64,000 bases of DNA from Zhihengliuella salsuginis. GTDB taxonomy: Bacteria > Actinomycetota > Actinomycetes > Actinomycetales > Micrococcaceae. Positions 30,870 to 43,812 of the stretch are shown piece after piece. The position numbers were made by a program, and so were the translations under genes. The DNA is taken from NCBI RefSeq assembly GCF_014651715.1, contig NZ_BMXK01000009.1:1-64000 (forward strand). Direction: 5' to 3'. Every line of letters starts with the position of its first letter. Position 1 is the first letter of the stretch. A model generated the notes under the pieces. The model did not search any database, had not been told where the DNA came from, and saw only the letters and a program-made list of their open reading frames with translations.

Positions 30870-32222
30870 CTAGTCCAGAACCCTGCCCCTAGTCTCCGGC
30901 GCGAACCGGCTCATCCACAAGACCGAAGCGACAACCAATACCGCTGCGACTAGGAACGAGTTCGCCAGACCGATGACGGGCCAGGCGGCCGCGAAGACCA
31001 GCGGGCCCACACCTGCGCCGACCCGGCTGAACGTCGAGGCCCACCCGAAACCGGAACCGCGGAGATCCGTGGGGTAGAGCTCTGAGACGTAAGCGTAGAG
31101 AACGGGTATGGCAATTTGGATCACGAAGCCGAAGACCAGCAGCCACACGACCGCGACGGAAGGGTCGCCGAGCGTGAACGACGTGATGATCAGGATGAGG
31201 GCGGCGAGCGGACCCGAGACGCCGAGCAGCCACTTGCGTCCGACGCGCTCGACCAGCAGCGCCGAGACGACGACGCCGAGCAGCCCGACGGCGGCCATGC
31301 CGGCGGTGCTGAAGAAGGAGCGGACCTGGCTCATGCCGGCGTCGGCCAGGATCGTCGGCATCCAGGTCAGGGCCAGGTAGTAGACCAGCAGGATGGAGAA
31401 GAAGAGCGACCACGCCGCCGTGGTGATCTTCCAGTCGTACCGCCAGACCTTGGCCAGCTGCTCGCCGACCGACCCGGCCGACAAGCGCGGGGCGTCCTGC
31501 GGATCCGGCAGCGTGTACGGGGTGTCGGGGCCGCCGGTGCGCGCGACGAGGTCGTCGATGACCTTCGCAGCCCGCGCGCTCTGGCCCTGGCGGATCAGGT
31601 ACATGGGCGACTCCGGGACCCCGCGCCGCACCCAGAACACCAGCAGCGCCGGCAGCACCATCACCACGAGGACGAGCCGCCAGTTCTCCGTCGTCGACTG
31701 GATGACGGCCGTCACGAAGAAGGCCAGCGCGGCGCCGATCGGCCACCAGCCGTCCATCGCGGTCAGCACCCTGCCGCGGGCCTTCGCGGGCGTGAACTCG
31801 CCGACGAGCGCGTAGTCGACCGGGATGCAGCCGCCGAGGCCGACGCCGGCGAGGAACCGGAACAGCACGAAGAGCTCGAACGACGGGGCGAGCGCGCCCG
31901 CGACCGTGAAGAGCGAGAAGAGCAGCAGCGTCCAGGTGAAGGCCTTCTTCCGGCCCACCCGGTCGGCGATCGTGCCCCAGGCGAAGGCCCCGACGGCCAT
32001 GCCGATCAGGTTCGCCGTGCTCAGCAGGGCGGCGGTGCTGCGCTCCAGACCCCACTCCTCGCTCACGAGGGGGATGAGGGCGCCGTTGAGTGTGACGTCC
32101 CAGGCATCGAACATGAAGCCCAGGCCGCCGATCAGGAAGATCTTCCCCTGGACGTTCCAGCGCCACGGCAGGTTCTGCACCACGGAGGCCCCGGTGGGGA
32201 GCTTGCGGTATTCGTTCGTCAA
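30870..32222 (-). CDS. MFS transporter, sugar/aromatic-acid porter type
   Basis: A 450-residue, 12-helix transporter of the AAHS/sugar-porter branch. Family signatures: FDAWDVTLNGALIPLVSEEW in helix 1 (D-x-x-D type), GTIADRVGRKKAFTW after helix 2, RFLAGVGLGGCIPVDYALVG in helix 4, ELYPTDLRGSGFG after helix 10. The start is TTG at 32222 with AAGGGA upstream; the frame runs far beyond it without protein-like sequence. The likely substrate is an organic or aromatic acid. Divergent from the Nramp-like gene. Confidence 0.85.
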   Translation of the reverse strand: MTNEYRKLPTGASVVQNLPWRWNVQGKIFLIGGLGFMFDAWDVTLNGALIPLVSEEWGLERSTAALLSTANLIGMAVGAFAWGTIADRVGRKKAFTWTLLLFSLFTVAGALAPSFELFVLFRFLAGVGLGGCIPVDYALVGEFTPAKARGRVLTAMDGWWPIGAALAFFVTAVIQSTTENWRLVLVVMVLPALLVFWVRRGVPESPMYLIRQGQSARAAKVIDDLVARTGGPDTPYTLPDPQDAPRLSAGSVGEQLAKVWRYDWKITTAAWSLFFSILLVYYLALTWMPTILADAGMSQVRSFFSTAGMAAVGLLGVVVSALLVERVGRKWLLGVSGPLAALILIITSFTLGDPSVAVVWLLVFGFVIQIAIPVLYAYVSELYPTDLRGSGFGWASTFSRVGAGVGPLVFAAAWPVIGLANSFLVAAVLVVASVLWMSRFAPETRGRVLD

Positions 32223-32320
32223 CGGCGTTCCCTTGGATTTCCGGTGCGGGCGCGCCGCTTTTGCGGCACCCCTCCAGCGTATCGGCCGCAGGGGTTTCCG
32301 GTATGACCGGCGACACTGGC

Positions 32321-32468
32321 TATGCTGTCCTCGGTCACGTTCGGCGCGCTGGAGCCCAGCGCGACGACGGGGCCCGACACCTCCGCGCCGACAGCGCGGG
32401 GCATCACCACGGCGCGCAACGGGGGCGGAGCGCGCGCCGGCCACCCACCGAGGAGGAATCCAGCACTC
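32321..32468 (+). promoter_or_regulatory. promoter and long leader of the Nramp-like gene
   Basis: TATGCT (32321-32326) is a good -10 hexamer; the implied transcript has an untranslated leader of about 135 nt, GC-rich and rich in inverted repeats (CGCGCTGGAGCCCAGCGCG around 32343-32361). I do not recognise a known riboswitch class (no yybP-ykoY or M-box core), and the ribosome site AGGAGG lies at its very end. Confidence 0.35.
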
Positions 32469-33794
32469 GTGAGCAACGAAGCGAACTCCGGTACCGGGCC
32501 GAACAACCCGGCCCCACCAGGCGGCTTCGCACCCGCCTCCGATCTCGAGCCGCCGAAGAAGTGGAAGGTCGTCGGCCCCGGCCTGGTCGTCGCCGCCACC
32601 GGCGTCGGCGCCGCGGACATGGTCGCCACCCTGGCCGCCGGCTCGCGCTACGGCTACGGCCTCCTGTGGGCCGTCGTCGTCGGCGTCATCCTCAAGGTCG
32701 TCCTCGTCGAGGGCACCGCACGCTACTCGATCACCACCGGCAACACGATCCTCGAGGGCTGGCGCAAGCTCGGCCGCTGGCCGCTCTGGTACTTCGGCCC
32801 CTACATCGTCATCTGGGGCTTCGTGTACGGCGCCTCGGCGATGTCGTCGACGGCGCTGCCGCTCGCCGCGCTGTTCCCGGCGGTCCCGCTCTGGGTGTTC
32901 GCGATCGGGACGGCGCTGCTCGGCTTCGCCCTGGTCTGGATGAACCGCTACGCCGTCTTCGAGAAGATCACCGCGATCCTCGTCGGCATCATGTTCTTCA
33001 CCATCGTCGGCCTCGCGATCATCGCGGTGCCGAACATCCCGGAGATGTTCACCGGCTTCGTCCCGCTCCTGCCTGAGGGCGGCCTGCTCTACACGCTGGC
33101 ACTCGCCGGCGGCGTCGGCGGCACGATCACCCTGGCCGCCTACGGCTACTGGCTGCGCGAGAAGGGCTGGTACAAGCCCAAGTTCATGCGCGTGATGCGC
33201 CTGGACAACACCATGGCCTACGTCATGACCGGCATCTTCGTGATCGCGATGATGATCGTCGGCGCCGAGGTCGTCCGGACCGCCGGCGTCGCCGTCTCCT
33301 CGGGCGACCAGGGGCTGCTGGACCTGACCGGGGTGCTGGAGGTCGAGTACGGCGTCGTGATCGCCAAGGTCTTCCTGATCGGCTTCTTCGCCGCCGCGTT
33401 CTCCTCGATGATCGGCGTGTGGAACGGCGTCTCGCTGATGTTCGCCGACTTCTGGGCGAACTTCCGCGGCAAGGGCTCGGACCACAAGGACGCGAAGGCC
33501 CACGGCAAGTACTTCCGCTTCTACCTGATCTGGCTGACGTTCCCGCCGATGCTGCTGCTCCTGCTGGGCAAGCCGATCGGCCTGGTGCTCGCCTACGGCG
33601 TCATGGGCTCGCTGTTCATGCCGTTCCTCGCCATCACCCTCCTGCCGCTGCTCAACGGCACCAGGTGGGGGATCCCGGCCGAGTGGCGGAACCGCTGGTA
33701 CACCAACACGGCGCTGGTCATCACCGCCGCCCTGTTCATCTGGCTGGGCCTCTACCAGCTGATCACCAAGGTCTCGGAGGCCTTCGCAGGCTGA
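32469..33794 (+). CDS. Nramp-family membrane transporter lacking canonical metal motifs
   Basis: A 441-residue protein with 11 predicted helices and the Nramp/LeuT-fold layout, beginning VVGPGLVVAATGVGAADM (residues 34-51). Canonical Nramp metal transporters have DPGN in helix 1 and MPH in helix 6; here the aligned positions read AADM (48-51) and, in helix 6, GGVGGTITLAAYGYWLREKG, so the Asp, Asn and Met ligands are absent. It probably carries something other than Mn2+/Fe2+ or uses other residues. GTG 32469 follows AGGAGG by 12 nt. A leader of about 130 nt precedes it (see separate entry). Confidence 0.82.
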   Translation: MSNEANSGTGPNNPAPPGGFAPASDLEPPKKWKVVGPGLVVAATGVGAADMVATLAAGSRYGYGLLWAVVVGVILKVVLVEGTARYSITTGNTILEGWRKLGRWPLWYFGPYIVIWGFVYGASAMSSTALPLAALFPAVPLWVFAIGTALLGFALVWMNRYAVFEKITAILVGIMFFTIVGLAIIAVPNIPEMFTGFVPLLPEGGLLYTLALAGGVGGTITLAAYGYWLREKGWYKPKFMRVMRLDNTMAYVMTGIFVIAMMIVGAEVVRTAGVAVSSGDQGLLDLTGVLEVEYGVVIAKVFLIGFFAAAFSSMIGVWNGVSLMFADFWANFRGKGSDHKDAKAHGKYFRFYLIWLTFPPMLLLLLGKPIGLVLAYGVMGSLFMPFLAITLLPLLNGTRWGIPAEWRNRWYTNTALVITAALFIWLGLYQLITKVSEAFAG

Positions 33795-33851
33795 CCGCCC
33801 TCCGCGCGCCGTGCAGTACGACGGCGCCGCGGACCCCGCACGGCGTGTCGA

Positions 33852-33885
33852 CGAGGCGGCCCGGTTCCCCAACCGGGCCGCCTCG
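33852..33885 (+). terminator. intrinsic-type terminator after the Nramp-like gene
   Basis: A perfect 15-bp stem (33852-33866 with 33871-33885) and CCCC loop, 57 bp after the stop. Only a short non-T tail follows. The rest of 33795-34047 shows no gene. Confidence 0.75.
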
Positions 33886-34035
33886 ACTGTTGCCCGGGGT
33901 ACCGCGTGTCCTCCTCGGTCCCCGTGGCCCGGATCCACGCTGGCGAGCGCCGCGGGCGGCGGATCGCCGACCGCCCGACGGGCACGATCGAATTAATCTG
34001 ACCCGGAAGGAGTGCCAAGTCACACCATCTGGCGG

Positions 34036-34050
34036 TAGTGTCTGGTTATG
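34036..34050 (+). promoter_or_regulatory. leaderless promoter of the DUF4303-like gene
   Basis: TAGTGT (34036-34041) ends 6 nt before ATG 34048 with no ribosome site between, so transcription should begin at the start codon. Confidence 0.6.
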
Positions 34051-34929
34051 GAACTCGATTGGAATCTCCTAGAACGCGAGATCCGTTCCGCGGCGGTACG
34101 CATTGCGCGGGAAGTGGTCTCGGATCACCCCGGACAGACCTTCTACGGCCTGGCGCTGGAGGTCACTGCCACCGCGCCCGACGCCGCAGACGTCGCCGCC
34201 GACGAGCCGCTGCGGCTCCCCGTCCTCGGTTTGAATTCCGAGCAGGCGCTGGACCGCGACCTGAGCGACGAGGAGCGCCAGCTCAAGGCCTACGACCAGG
34301 AGCTGGCCGCCGACGCCGAGGACGGTGCTCTGCCCGGGCTCCCCGAGGACGAAGGCGGGGACGGCGAAGACGACGACGACTCGGACGGTGCCGACAACGC
34401 GGACGACGTCGTCGACACCGCCATCGACGACATGGGCGACGAGGACTCGGACACGAGCGGCGAACTGGTCGACGAGGCCGCCGACCTCAGGTCGGACGGC
34501 ACCCGCCCGGCCGGTTCCGAGGCGTCCGGCGAGACGGGCATCCTGGCGGGCGACGAGGTCGTACTGGAGGCGCTGGACGCACCGGTGGAGGAGGGCGGCG
34601 GCTTCTACTCGCGGCGCTGGGACGCGAGCTCGTGGCACTGGTGCTCGATGGACCTCTTCGACGAGGACCACGTGGAGGCCTGGAACGAGCGCCTGAACGA
34701 GGCGGCCGCCGAGCACGGCTGGGAGGACACGGTGAAGCAGTACTACCGGACGCTGATCGCCGCGGTGATCGGGGTGCGGCAGGAGCTCGACCGCAAACGG
34801 CTTCACCTGGTGGCGTTCGTCTCCGACGAGGACCACGCGGAGAAGCTCCTCCAGAAGTGCCTCACCGAGGAGCAGCTGCAGGAGCACTTCCCGGATCTGG
34901 TCGAATTCGACGCCGAGGCCGTCGGATAA
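34048..34929 (+). CDS. DUF4303-like protein with large acidic insert
   Basis: A 293-residue protein. The first 50 residues (LEREIRSAAVRIAREVVSDH, then PGQTFYGLALEVTAT) and residues about 190-285 (YSRRWDASSWHWCSMDLFDE, ...QYYRTLIAAVIGVRQELDRK) resemble the two halves of DUF4303, a family of unknown function found in polymorphic-toxin immunity contexts and elsewhere. Between them lies a roughly 100-residue segment made almost entirely of Asp, Glu, Gly and Ser (residues about 90-180), which would be disordered and strongly negative. No toxin gene is beside it. Leaderless ATG start. Confidence 0.5.
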   Translation: MELDWNLLEREIRSAAVRIAREVVSDHPGQTFYGLALEVTATAPDAADVAADEPLRLPVLGLNSEQALDRDLSDEERQLKAYDQELAADAEDGALPGLPEDEGGDGEDDDDSDGADNADDVVDTAIDDMGDEDSDTSGELVDEAADLRSDGTRPAGSEASGETGILAGDEVVLEALDAPVEEGGGFYSRRWDASSWHWCSMDLFDEDHVEAWNERLNEAAAEHGWEDTVKQYYRTLIAAVIGVRQELDRKRLHLVAFVSDEDHAEKLLQKCLTEEQLQEHFPDLVEFDAEAVG

Positions 34930-35045
34930 GCTCCGTCGCGGGGTTCCGGCCCCGCGCCGCCCGGCCTATTGTTGAAGAGAGGGCCGGGGGACCCGCGCAC
35001 CTGCCGGGTCCGCGACCGACCCCTCGCAGCGGGAGGTTTCGCATC

Positions 35046-35591
35046 ATGAGGACCACCAGGATCAACACGACGACGCGCGCGGCCCTCCGCTGGACCGCGC
35101 TGCTCGCGGCGGGCGGGCTGCTGCTCAGCGGCTGCGCCGACGGCGGCGGCGGTGCGGGCGGCGGCTACGGCGGCGGGGGCGGCGACACCGAGACCACGCA
35201 GGCGCCGGATGAGGGGATGACGGAGGCCGTCGACCTGGGCGCCGCCGAGACCGACCTCGGCACGATCGTCACCGACGGCGAGGGTATGACGCTCTACTAC
35301 TTCACCAACGACACCGCGGGTGCGGACGAGAGCGCCTGCACGGGCGACTGCCTCGAGGCGTGGCCGATCGCCGTGGCCGCGGGCGAGGAACCCGCCGTCG
35401 ACGACTCGATCACGGGCGAGGTCGGCACCATCGAATCGCCCGACGGCCAGCTGCAGCTCACGCTCGAGGGCATGCCGCTCTACTACTTCGCCCAGGACAT
35501 GGCGCCGGGCGATGTGAACGGGCAGGGCGTCAACGAGGTCTGGTACGTCGTGGCGCCGGACGGGGAGATGATCACCGAAGCCGCCGAGTAG
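35046..35591 (+). CDS. lipoprotein with secreted repeats (PF03640 type)
   Basis: A 181-residue lipoprotein: signal sequence ALLAAGGLLLSGCADGG with the lipid-modified Cys at residue 30, a Gly/Thr linker, then two repeats of the COG4315/PF03640 type. The first has EGMTLYYFTNDTAGADESAC with CTGDCLEAWP; the second EGMPLYYFAQDMAPGDVNGQ with NEVWYVVAPDG. Relatives are surface proteins of unknown role, sometimes found with redox or copper genes. GCGGGAGGTTTCGC precedes the ATG. Lies between the DUF4303-like gene and purH, same strand. Confidence 0.82.
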   Translation: MRTTRINTTTRAALRWTALLAAGGLLLSGCADGGGGAGGGYGGGGGDTETTQAPDEGMTEAVDLGAAETDLGTIVTDGEGMTLYYFTNDTAGADESACTGDCLEAWPIAVAAGEEPAVDDSITGEVGTIESPDGQLQLTLEGMPLYYFAQDMAPGDVNGQGVNEVWYVVAPDGEMITEAAE

Positions 35592-35699
35592 GACGCGGGA
35601 GGCGCCGGACCGCCGCCGGGGCAACACTTCTCTGCGGCGGCCGCCGCGCCGTTAGACTGGGTGGACCGACCCGAAGACCACTCAACGCAGGAGACATCT

Positions 35700-37373
35700 G
35701 TGAGCGAAACCGCCCTGGACCGCGTCACCATCCGCCGGGCCCTGATTTCCGTCTACGACAAGACCGGGCTGGAGGAACTGGCGCAGGGCCTGCACGCTGC
35801 AGGCGTCTCCATCGTCTCCACGGGCTCGACCGCCTCCCGCATCGCGGCCGCCGGCGTGCCCGTCACCGAAGTCTCCGAGATCACCGGCTTCCCCGAGTGC
35901 CTCGACGGCCGCGTCAAGACCCTGCACCCGCGCGTGCACGCCGGCATCCTCGCGGACCGCCGGCTCGACGACCACGTCAAGCAGCTCGAGGACCTCGAGG
36001 TCGAGCCCTTCGACCTCGTCGTCGTGAACCTGTACCCGTTCGTCGACACCGTGAAGTCCGGCGCCGAGCCGGATGCCGTCGTCGAGCAGATCGACATCGG
36101 CGGCCCCTCCATGGTGCGCGCCGCCGCGAAGAACCACCCGTCCGTGGGCATCGTCGTCGACCCGGCCAAGTACGGCCGCGTCGTCGAGGCCGCCGCCGCG
36201 GGCGGCTTCACGCTGGCCGAGCGCAAGCGTCTGGCCGCCGCCGCCTTCGCGCACACCGCCGCGTACGACGCCGCCGTCGCCTCCTGGACCGCCGCCCAGT
36301 TCGGCGACGACGAGGGCGAGGACGCCGAGGGCTGGCCGGCGTACTCCGGGCTGAGCCTCGAGCGCCAGCAGGTCCTGCGCTACGGCGAGAACCCGCACCA
36401 GCCGGCCGCGCTCTACCGCGACCTGAGCTCGGGACCGGGCATCGCCCAGTCGACCCAGCTGCACGGCAAGGCCATGAGCTACAACAACTACGTCGACGCC
36501 GACGCCGCCGTGCGCGCCGCCTACGACTTCGCGGATCCGGCCGTCGCCGTCATCAAGCACGCGAACCCGTGCGGCATCGCCGTCGCGACGCCTGGCGCCG
36601 CCGACCCGATCGCCGACGCCCACGCCAAGGCGCACGGCACGGACCCGGTCTCCGCGTTCGGCGGCGTGATCGCGGCGAACCGCCCGGTCACGAAGGCCAT
36701 GGCGGAGACTGTGAAGGGCATCTTCACCGAGGTCGTGGTGGCACCGGGCTTCGAGCCGGAGGCCGTGGAGATCCTCTCCGCCAAGAAGAACATCCGCCTG
36801 CTGCAGCTGCCGGAGGGCTACGAGCGCTGCCCGGCCGAGACCCGGCAGATCTCCGGCGGAGCACTGCTGCAGCAGCGCGACGCGATCGACGCCGAGGGCG
36901 ACGCACCCGGCAACTGGACCCTGGCCGCGGGCGAGGCCGCCGACGAGGCGACCCTGGCCGACCTGGCCTTCGCGTGGCGCGCGGTGCGTGCGGCGAAGTC
37001 CAACGCGATCCTCGTGGCCGCGGACGGCGCCGCCGTCGGCATCGGCATGGGCCAGGTCAACCGCCTGGACTCCTGCCGTCTGGCCGTGACCCGCGCCAAC
37101 ACGCTCGGCGTGGCCGTGGAGTCCGGCGCCGACGCCGCAGGCGGTGCGGAGAACGTCGAGGGCGCCTCCGCCCCGGAGCGGGCCCGCGGCTCCGTCGCGG
37201 CCTCGGACGCGTTCTTCCCGTTCGCGGACGGCCTGCAGATCCTGATCGACGCCGGCGTGAAGGCCGTCGTCCAGCCGGGCGGCTCGGTCCGCGACGAGGA
37301 GGTGGTCGCCGCCGCGAACGCCGCCGGGATCACGATGTACTTCACCTCGGGCACCCGCCACTTCTTCCACTAG
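35700..37373 (+). CDS. purH: bifunctional AICAR transformylase/IMP cyclohydrolase
   Basis: A 557-residue enzyme for the last two purine steps. N-terminal MGS-like cyclohydrolase domain ([55 protein letters not shown]), C-terminal transformylase ([30 protein letters not shown], with the catalytic Lys-His; [25 protein letters not shown]). The GTG at 35700 is used because CAGGAG lies 7 nt upstream; the frame extends 39 nt further. A long hairpin follows the stop by 113 bp. In many actinobacteria it is adjacent to purN; here it is not. Confidence 0.93.
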   Translation: MSETALDRVTIRRALISVYDKTGLEELAQGLHAAGVSIVSTGSTASRIAAAGVPVTEVSEITGFPECLDGRVKTLHPRVHAGILADRRLDDHVKQLEDLEVEPFDLVVVNLYPFVDTVKSGAEPDAVVEQIDIGGPSMVRAAAKNHPSVGIVVDPAKYGRVVEAAAAGGFTLAERKRLAAAAFAHTAAYDAAVASWTAAQFGDDEGEDAEGWPAYSGLSLERQQVLRYGENPHQPAALYRDLSSGPGIAQSTQLHGKAMSYNNYVDADAAVRAAYDFADPAVAVIKHANPCGIAVATPGAADPIADAHAKAHGTDPVSAFGGVIAANRPVTKAMAETVKGIFTEVVVAPGFEPEAVEILSAKKNIRLLQLPEGYERCPAETRQISGGALLQQRDAIDAEGDAPGNWTLAAGEAADEATLADLAFAWRAVRAAKSNAILVAADGAAVGIGMGQVNRLDSCRLAVTRANTLGVAVESGADAAGGAENVEGASAPERARGSVAASDAFFPFADGLQILIDAGVKAVVQPGGSVRDEEVVAAANAAGITMYFTSGTRHFFH

Positions 37374-37486
37374 AAGCGGCCGGCGGGCGCGGCCGGAGGC
37401 GGGAGACTACTGTCCGGCCCGCCCCCGCCGTCGGCTATCTGGCGGCCCTGCGCCGTCGCGTACTCGAGGGCCTTGGGCCGTCGTCG

Positions 37487-40985
<3,499 letters not shown>

Positions 40986-41008
40986 CCGGAGCTCCACCAG
41001 CACGACGA

Positions 41009-41050
41009 CGGCGCCCCGCCCACCGCTTCTCGCGGTCGGCGGGGCGCCGT
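41009..41050 (+). terminator. hairpin terminator after icd
   Basis: A GC-rich stem with outer arm ACGGCGCCCC (from 41009) pairing with GGGGCGCCGT (41041-41050), extended inward by a second helix around a TTCT loop. It lies 24 bp past the icd stop and is followed by TCGTCTT. Confidence 0.6.
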
Positions 41051-41125
41051 TCGTCTTGGCGAGGCGCCGGCTGGGCGGCGACTGGTCCGGCGCCCGGCGG
41101 TGGTTGCGCGCAGCGGCCCTGCGGT

Positions 41126-42913
41126 TCAGTCCCCGGGCGCGGCGGCGCGGAGGGCCGGGGAGGCGGCCAGCAGGTCGCGGGTGTACTGCTCCTGCGGATC
41201 GGAGAAGACCTGCTCTGTCTCGCCCGATTCGACGACGCGTCCGCCGCGCATGACCAGGAGCTGGTCGCTGACGTGGCGGACGACGGCCAGGTCGTGGGAG
41301 ATGAACAGGTAGCTCAGCCCGAGATCCCGCTGCAGGTCGTCGAGCAGGTCCAGGATCTGCGCCTGCACCGACACGTCCAGGGCGGAGACCGGCTCGTCGC
41401 AGATCAGCACGCGCGGCCCCGGAGCCAGGGCCCGGGCGATCGCGACGCGCTGGCGCTGGCCGCCGGAGAGGGAGCGCGGGTGCCGGGCCGACGCGCCGGC
41501 GTCCAGCCCGACCATGTCCAGCAGCTCGCCGATCCGGCGCCGGTGCGCGCCCGCCCGGCGGGTCCGGCCCCCGGAGACGGCGTCGGCGAGCAGCGCCCCG
41601 ACCGACATGCGCGGATCGAACGAGGACAGCGGGTCCTGGTAGACCGCCCCGAGCTGCGGGCGGCGGGGCCGGCGGGCGGCCTCGGCCACGGGGTGCCCGT
41701 CGCCGCGGTCCCCGGCGAAGGGCGCGCCGAAGAGGTCGACCCTCCCGGCGTCCGGGTCGGTGAGGCCCAGTGCCATGCGGGCGGTAGTGGTCTTGCCGGA
41801 CCCGGATTCGCCGACGATGCCCAGGGTCGTGCCGGCCGCGAGGGAGAACGAGACGTCGTCCACCGCCCGGAAGGCCACGGCCCGGCCCGCCTCGTCCCGG
41901 CGCGTGAACATCTTGACCAGGCCGGCGGCTTCGAGGGCGGGATCCGCCGCGGCTCCGGCCGCGGTGGCCGGCGTCGGGGCCGGAGCCGGAGGAGTCGCGC
42001 GGGCGGCCGGCGGCGGCGGCGCCGTCGTGCCGGTCGCCCCCGGCAGGCACAGCCGCGTCCCGCGGGGTTTGCCGGCGGGAACGGCAGCCAGGAGCATGCG
42101 CGTGTACTCGTGCTGCGGGTCGGCGAGGACCTCGGCGGTCGGCCCGGACTCGACGACCTCGCCGGCGCGCATGACGAGCACCTTCTCGGCGACGCGGGAG
42201 ACGACGGCCAGGTCGTGGCTGATCAGCAGCTGACCCATGCCGGCGGCCGGGGAGCCGTCGGCGGGGGCGCGCAGGTCCGCGAGCAGGTCCAGGATGCGGG
42301 CGGCGACGGTCGCGTCGAGGGCGGTGGTCGGCTCGTCCGCGATGAGCAGCTTCGGCGCGCCGGAGAGGCCGGCGGCGATGAGCGCGCGCTGGCGCATGCC
42401 GCCGGAGAGCGCCCCCGGCCGCAGCGCTCCGGTGTCCGTCCCGTCGCCGGACAGCCCGACGGCGGCGAGCAGCTCGCGCACGCGCGCCGCCCGGCCGGTG
42501 GGGGAGAGGCGGGTGTGGAGGCGGAGGGCGTCGTCGATCTCGCGGCCGACGGGGCGCAGCGGGTCGAGGGAGGTCAGCGCGTCCTGCAGGACCAGCGCGA
42601 CGTCGCCGCCCCGGATCCTGCGCCACAGGCCCGCCGGTGCGGCGACCCGGCCGTCGCGCCCGCGCAGGTCGTGGCCGGCGATACGGAAGGCGTCCGCGGT
42701 GACGCGCGCCCGCCCGCCGCCGCGGCCGCCGTCGGCCAGGCCCAGGAGGGCGCGGGCGGTGACGGATTTGCCGGACCCGGACTCGCCGACGAGCGCGACG
42801 GACTCGCCGGGCGCGACGGACAGGTCCAGCCCGGAGACCACGGGGGCCCCGCCGCCGAAGGACACGGTGAGTCCGCGGACGTCGACCAGGGGCGCGGGCG
42901 TTGGTGCCGTCAT
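41126..42913 (-). CDS. ABC transporter ATP-binding protein, DppD-DppF fusion
   Basis: A 595-residue protein with two complete ATPase domains. First: Walker [12 protein letters not shown] (about residue 41), signature LSGGMRQRA, Walker [14 protein letters not shown] Pro/Ala-rich linker spans about residues 305-340. Second: Walker [12 protein letters not shown], signature [15 protein letters not shown], Walker [13 protein letters not shown]. Each ends with an oligopeptide-type tail ([23 protein letters not shown]). Together they energise the peptide/nickel-type importer encoded upstream. Its ATG overlaps the DppC-like stop by 4 bp. Confidence 0.92.
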   Translation of the reverse strand: MTAPTPAPLVDVRGLTVSFGGGAPVVSGLDLSVAPGESVALVGESGSGKSVTARALLGLADGGRGGGRARVTADAFRIAGHDLRGRDGRVAAPAGLWRRIRGGDVALVLQDALTSLDPLRPVGREIDDALRLHTRLSPTGRAARVRELLAAVGLSGDGTDTGALRPGALSGGMRQRALIAAGLSGAPKLLIADEPTTALDATVAARILDLLADLRAPADGSPAAGMGQLLISHDLAVVSRVAEKVLVMRAGEVVESGPTAEVLADPQHEYTRMLLAAVPAGKPRGTRLCLPGATGTTAPPPPAARATPPAPAPTPATAAGAAADPALEAAGLVKMFTRRDEAGRAVAFRAVDDVSFSLAAGTTLGIVGESGSGKTTTARMALGLTDPDAGRVDLFGAPFAGDRGDGHPVAEAARRPRRPQLGAVYQDPLSSFDPRMSVGALLADAVSGGRTRRAGAHRRRIGELLDMVGLDAGASARHPRSLSGGQRQRVAIARALAPGPRVLICDEPVSALDVSVQAQILDLLDDLQRDLGLSYLFISHDLAVVRHVSDQLLVMRGGRVVESGETEQVFSDPQEQYTRDLLAASPALRAAAPGD

Positions 42914-43812
42914 GCCGAGACTCCCTCCGCCCGGCGCTGCATCCAGCGGCCGAGCACGGTCGCGGACGCGGCGACGGCCACGATCGCCAGCCCGGGGAAC
43001 ACTGTCATCCACCAGGCGACCGACAGGTAGGTGCGGCCGGCGGAGAGCATCGCGCCCCATTCCGGCGCGGGCGGCGGCGCCCCCAGGCCGAGGAAGCTCA
43101 GCGCCGACGCCCAGACGACCGCCTGCCCGACGCCGAGGGTCGCCAGCACGGCCACGGGCCCCAGCGCGTTCGGCAGCAGGTGCCCCAGCAGGATGCGCGT
43201 GCGCGACCGCCCCAGCACGCGGGCCGCCTGCACCATCTCCGCGTCGCGCAGGCGCAGCACCTGCGTGCGGATGATCCGCGCGTAGCCGGGCGCGGTCGAG
43301 AGCCCGACGGCCACGACGGTGGTCGTCACGCCCGGCCCGGCGAACGCGATGAACACGAGCGCCAGCAGCAGGCCGGGCAGCGCGAAGAGGACCTCGAGCA
43401 CGCGGGAGATCGACGCGTCGACCCAGCGCGGGTGCACGCGTCGGCCCCGCCGGCCGGCGGTGAGCCCGGCGGGCACCCCCAGCAGGAGCGCGAGCCCGAG
43501 CCCGACGCCCGTCGCCGCGACCCCGATCGTCAGCGAGGACCGGGCGCCGTGCACGATCCGCGTGTAGATGTCCCGGCCGGACTCGTCCGTGCCGAGCAGG
43601 TGCCCGGGCCCGGGAGCGCTGAACGCCGCGGCGGGCTCGATGCCGAGCGGGTCGGCGGGCGCGAGCCACCCGGGCGCCGCCACGGCGGCGGCCAGGAAGA
43701 GGACGACGGCGGCCGCCGCCACCGCCGGCAGGTTGGACGCCGCGGAGGACGCGGCGGCGCGCGTCCGGCCTCCGGCGCGGGAACCCGTAGACGAGGTCCG
43801 GGGCGCGCTCAC
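42910..43812 (-). CDS. ABC transporter permease, DppC/OppC-like
   Basis: A 300-residue permease with a Ser/Arg/Ala N-terminus, the OppC N-terminal helix region, [20 protein letters not shown] (family hallmark near residue 70) and the EAA loop [20 protein letters not shown]. Six membrane helices. Start GTG 43812 overlaps the DppB-like stop (GTGA). The C-terminus [11 protein letters not shown] ends where the ATPase gene begins. Confidence 0.88.
   Translation of the reverse strand: MSAPRTSSTGSRAGGRTRAAASSAASNLPAVAAAAVVLFLAAAVAAPGWLAPADPLGIEPAAAFSAPGPGHLLGTDESGRDIYTRIVHGARSSLTIGVAATGVGLGLALLLGVPAGLTAGRRGRRVHPRWVDASISRVLEVLFALPGLLLALVFIAFAGPGVTTTVVAVGLSTAPGYARIIRTQVLRLRDAEMVQAARVLGRSRTRILLGHLLPNALGPVAVLATLGVGQAVVWASALSFLGLGAPPPAPEWGAMLSAGRTYLSVAWWMTVFPGLAIVAVAASATVLGRWMQRRAEGVSA

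Noticed and set aside
35682-37370. Minus-strand open frame opposite purH
   Set aside because: Shadow of purH caused by high GC at third positions; no ribosome site and no protein-like pattern.
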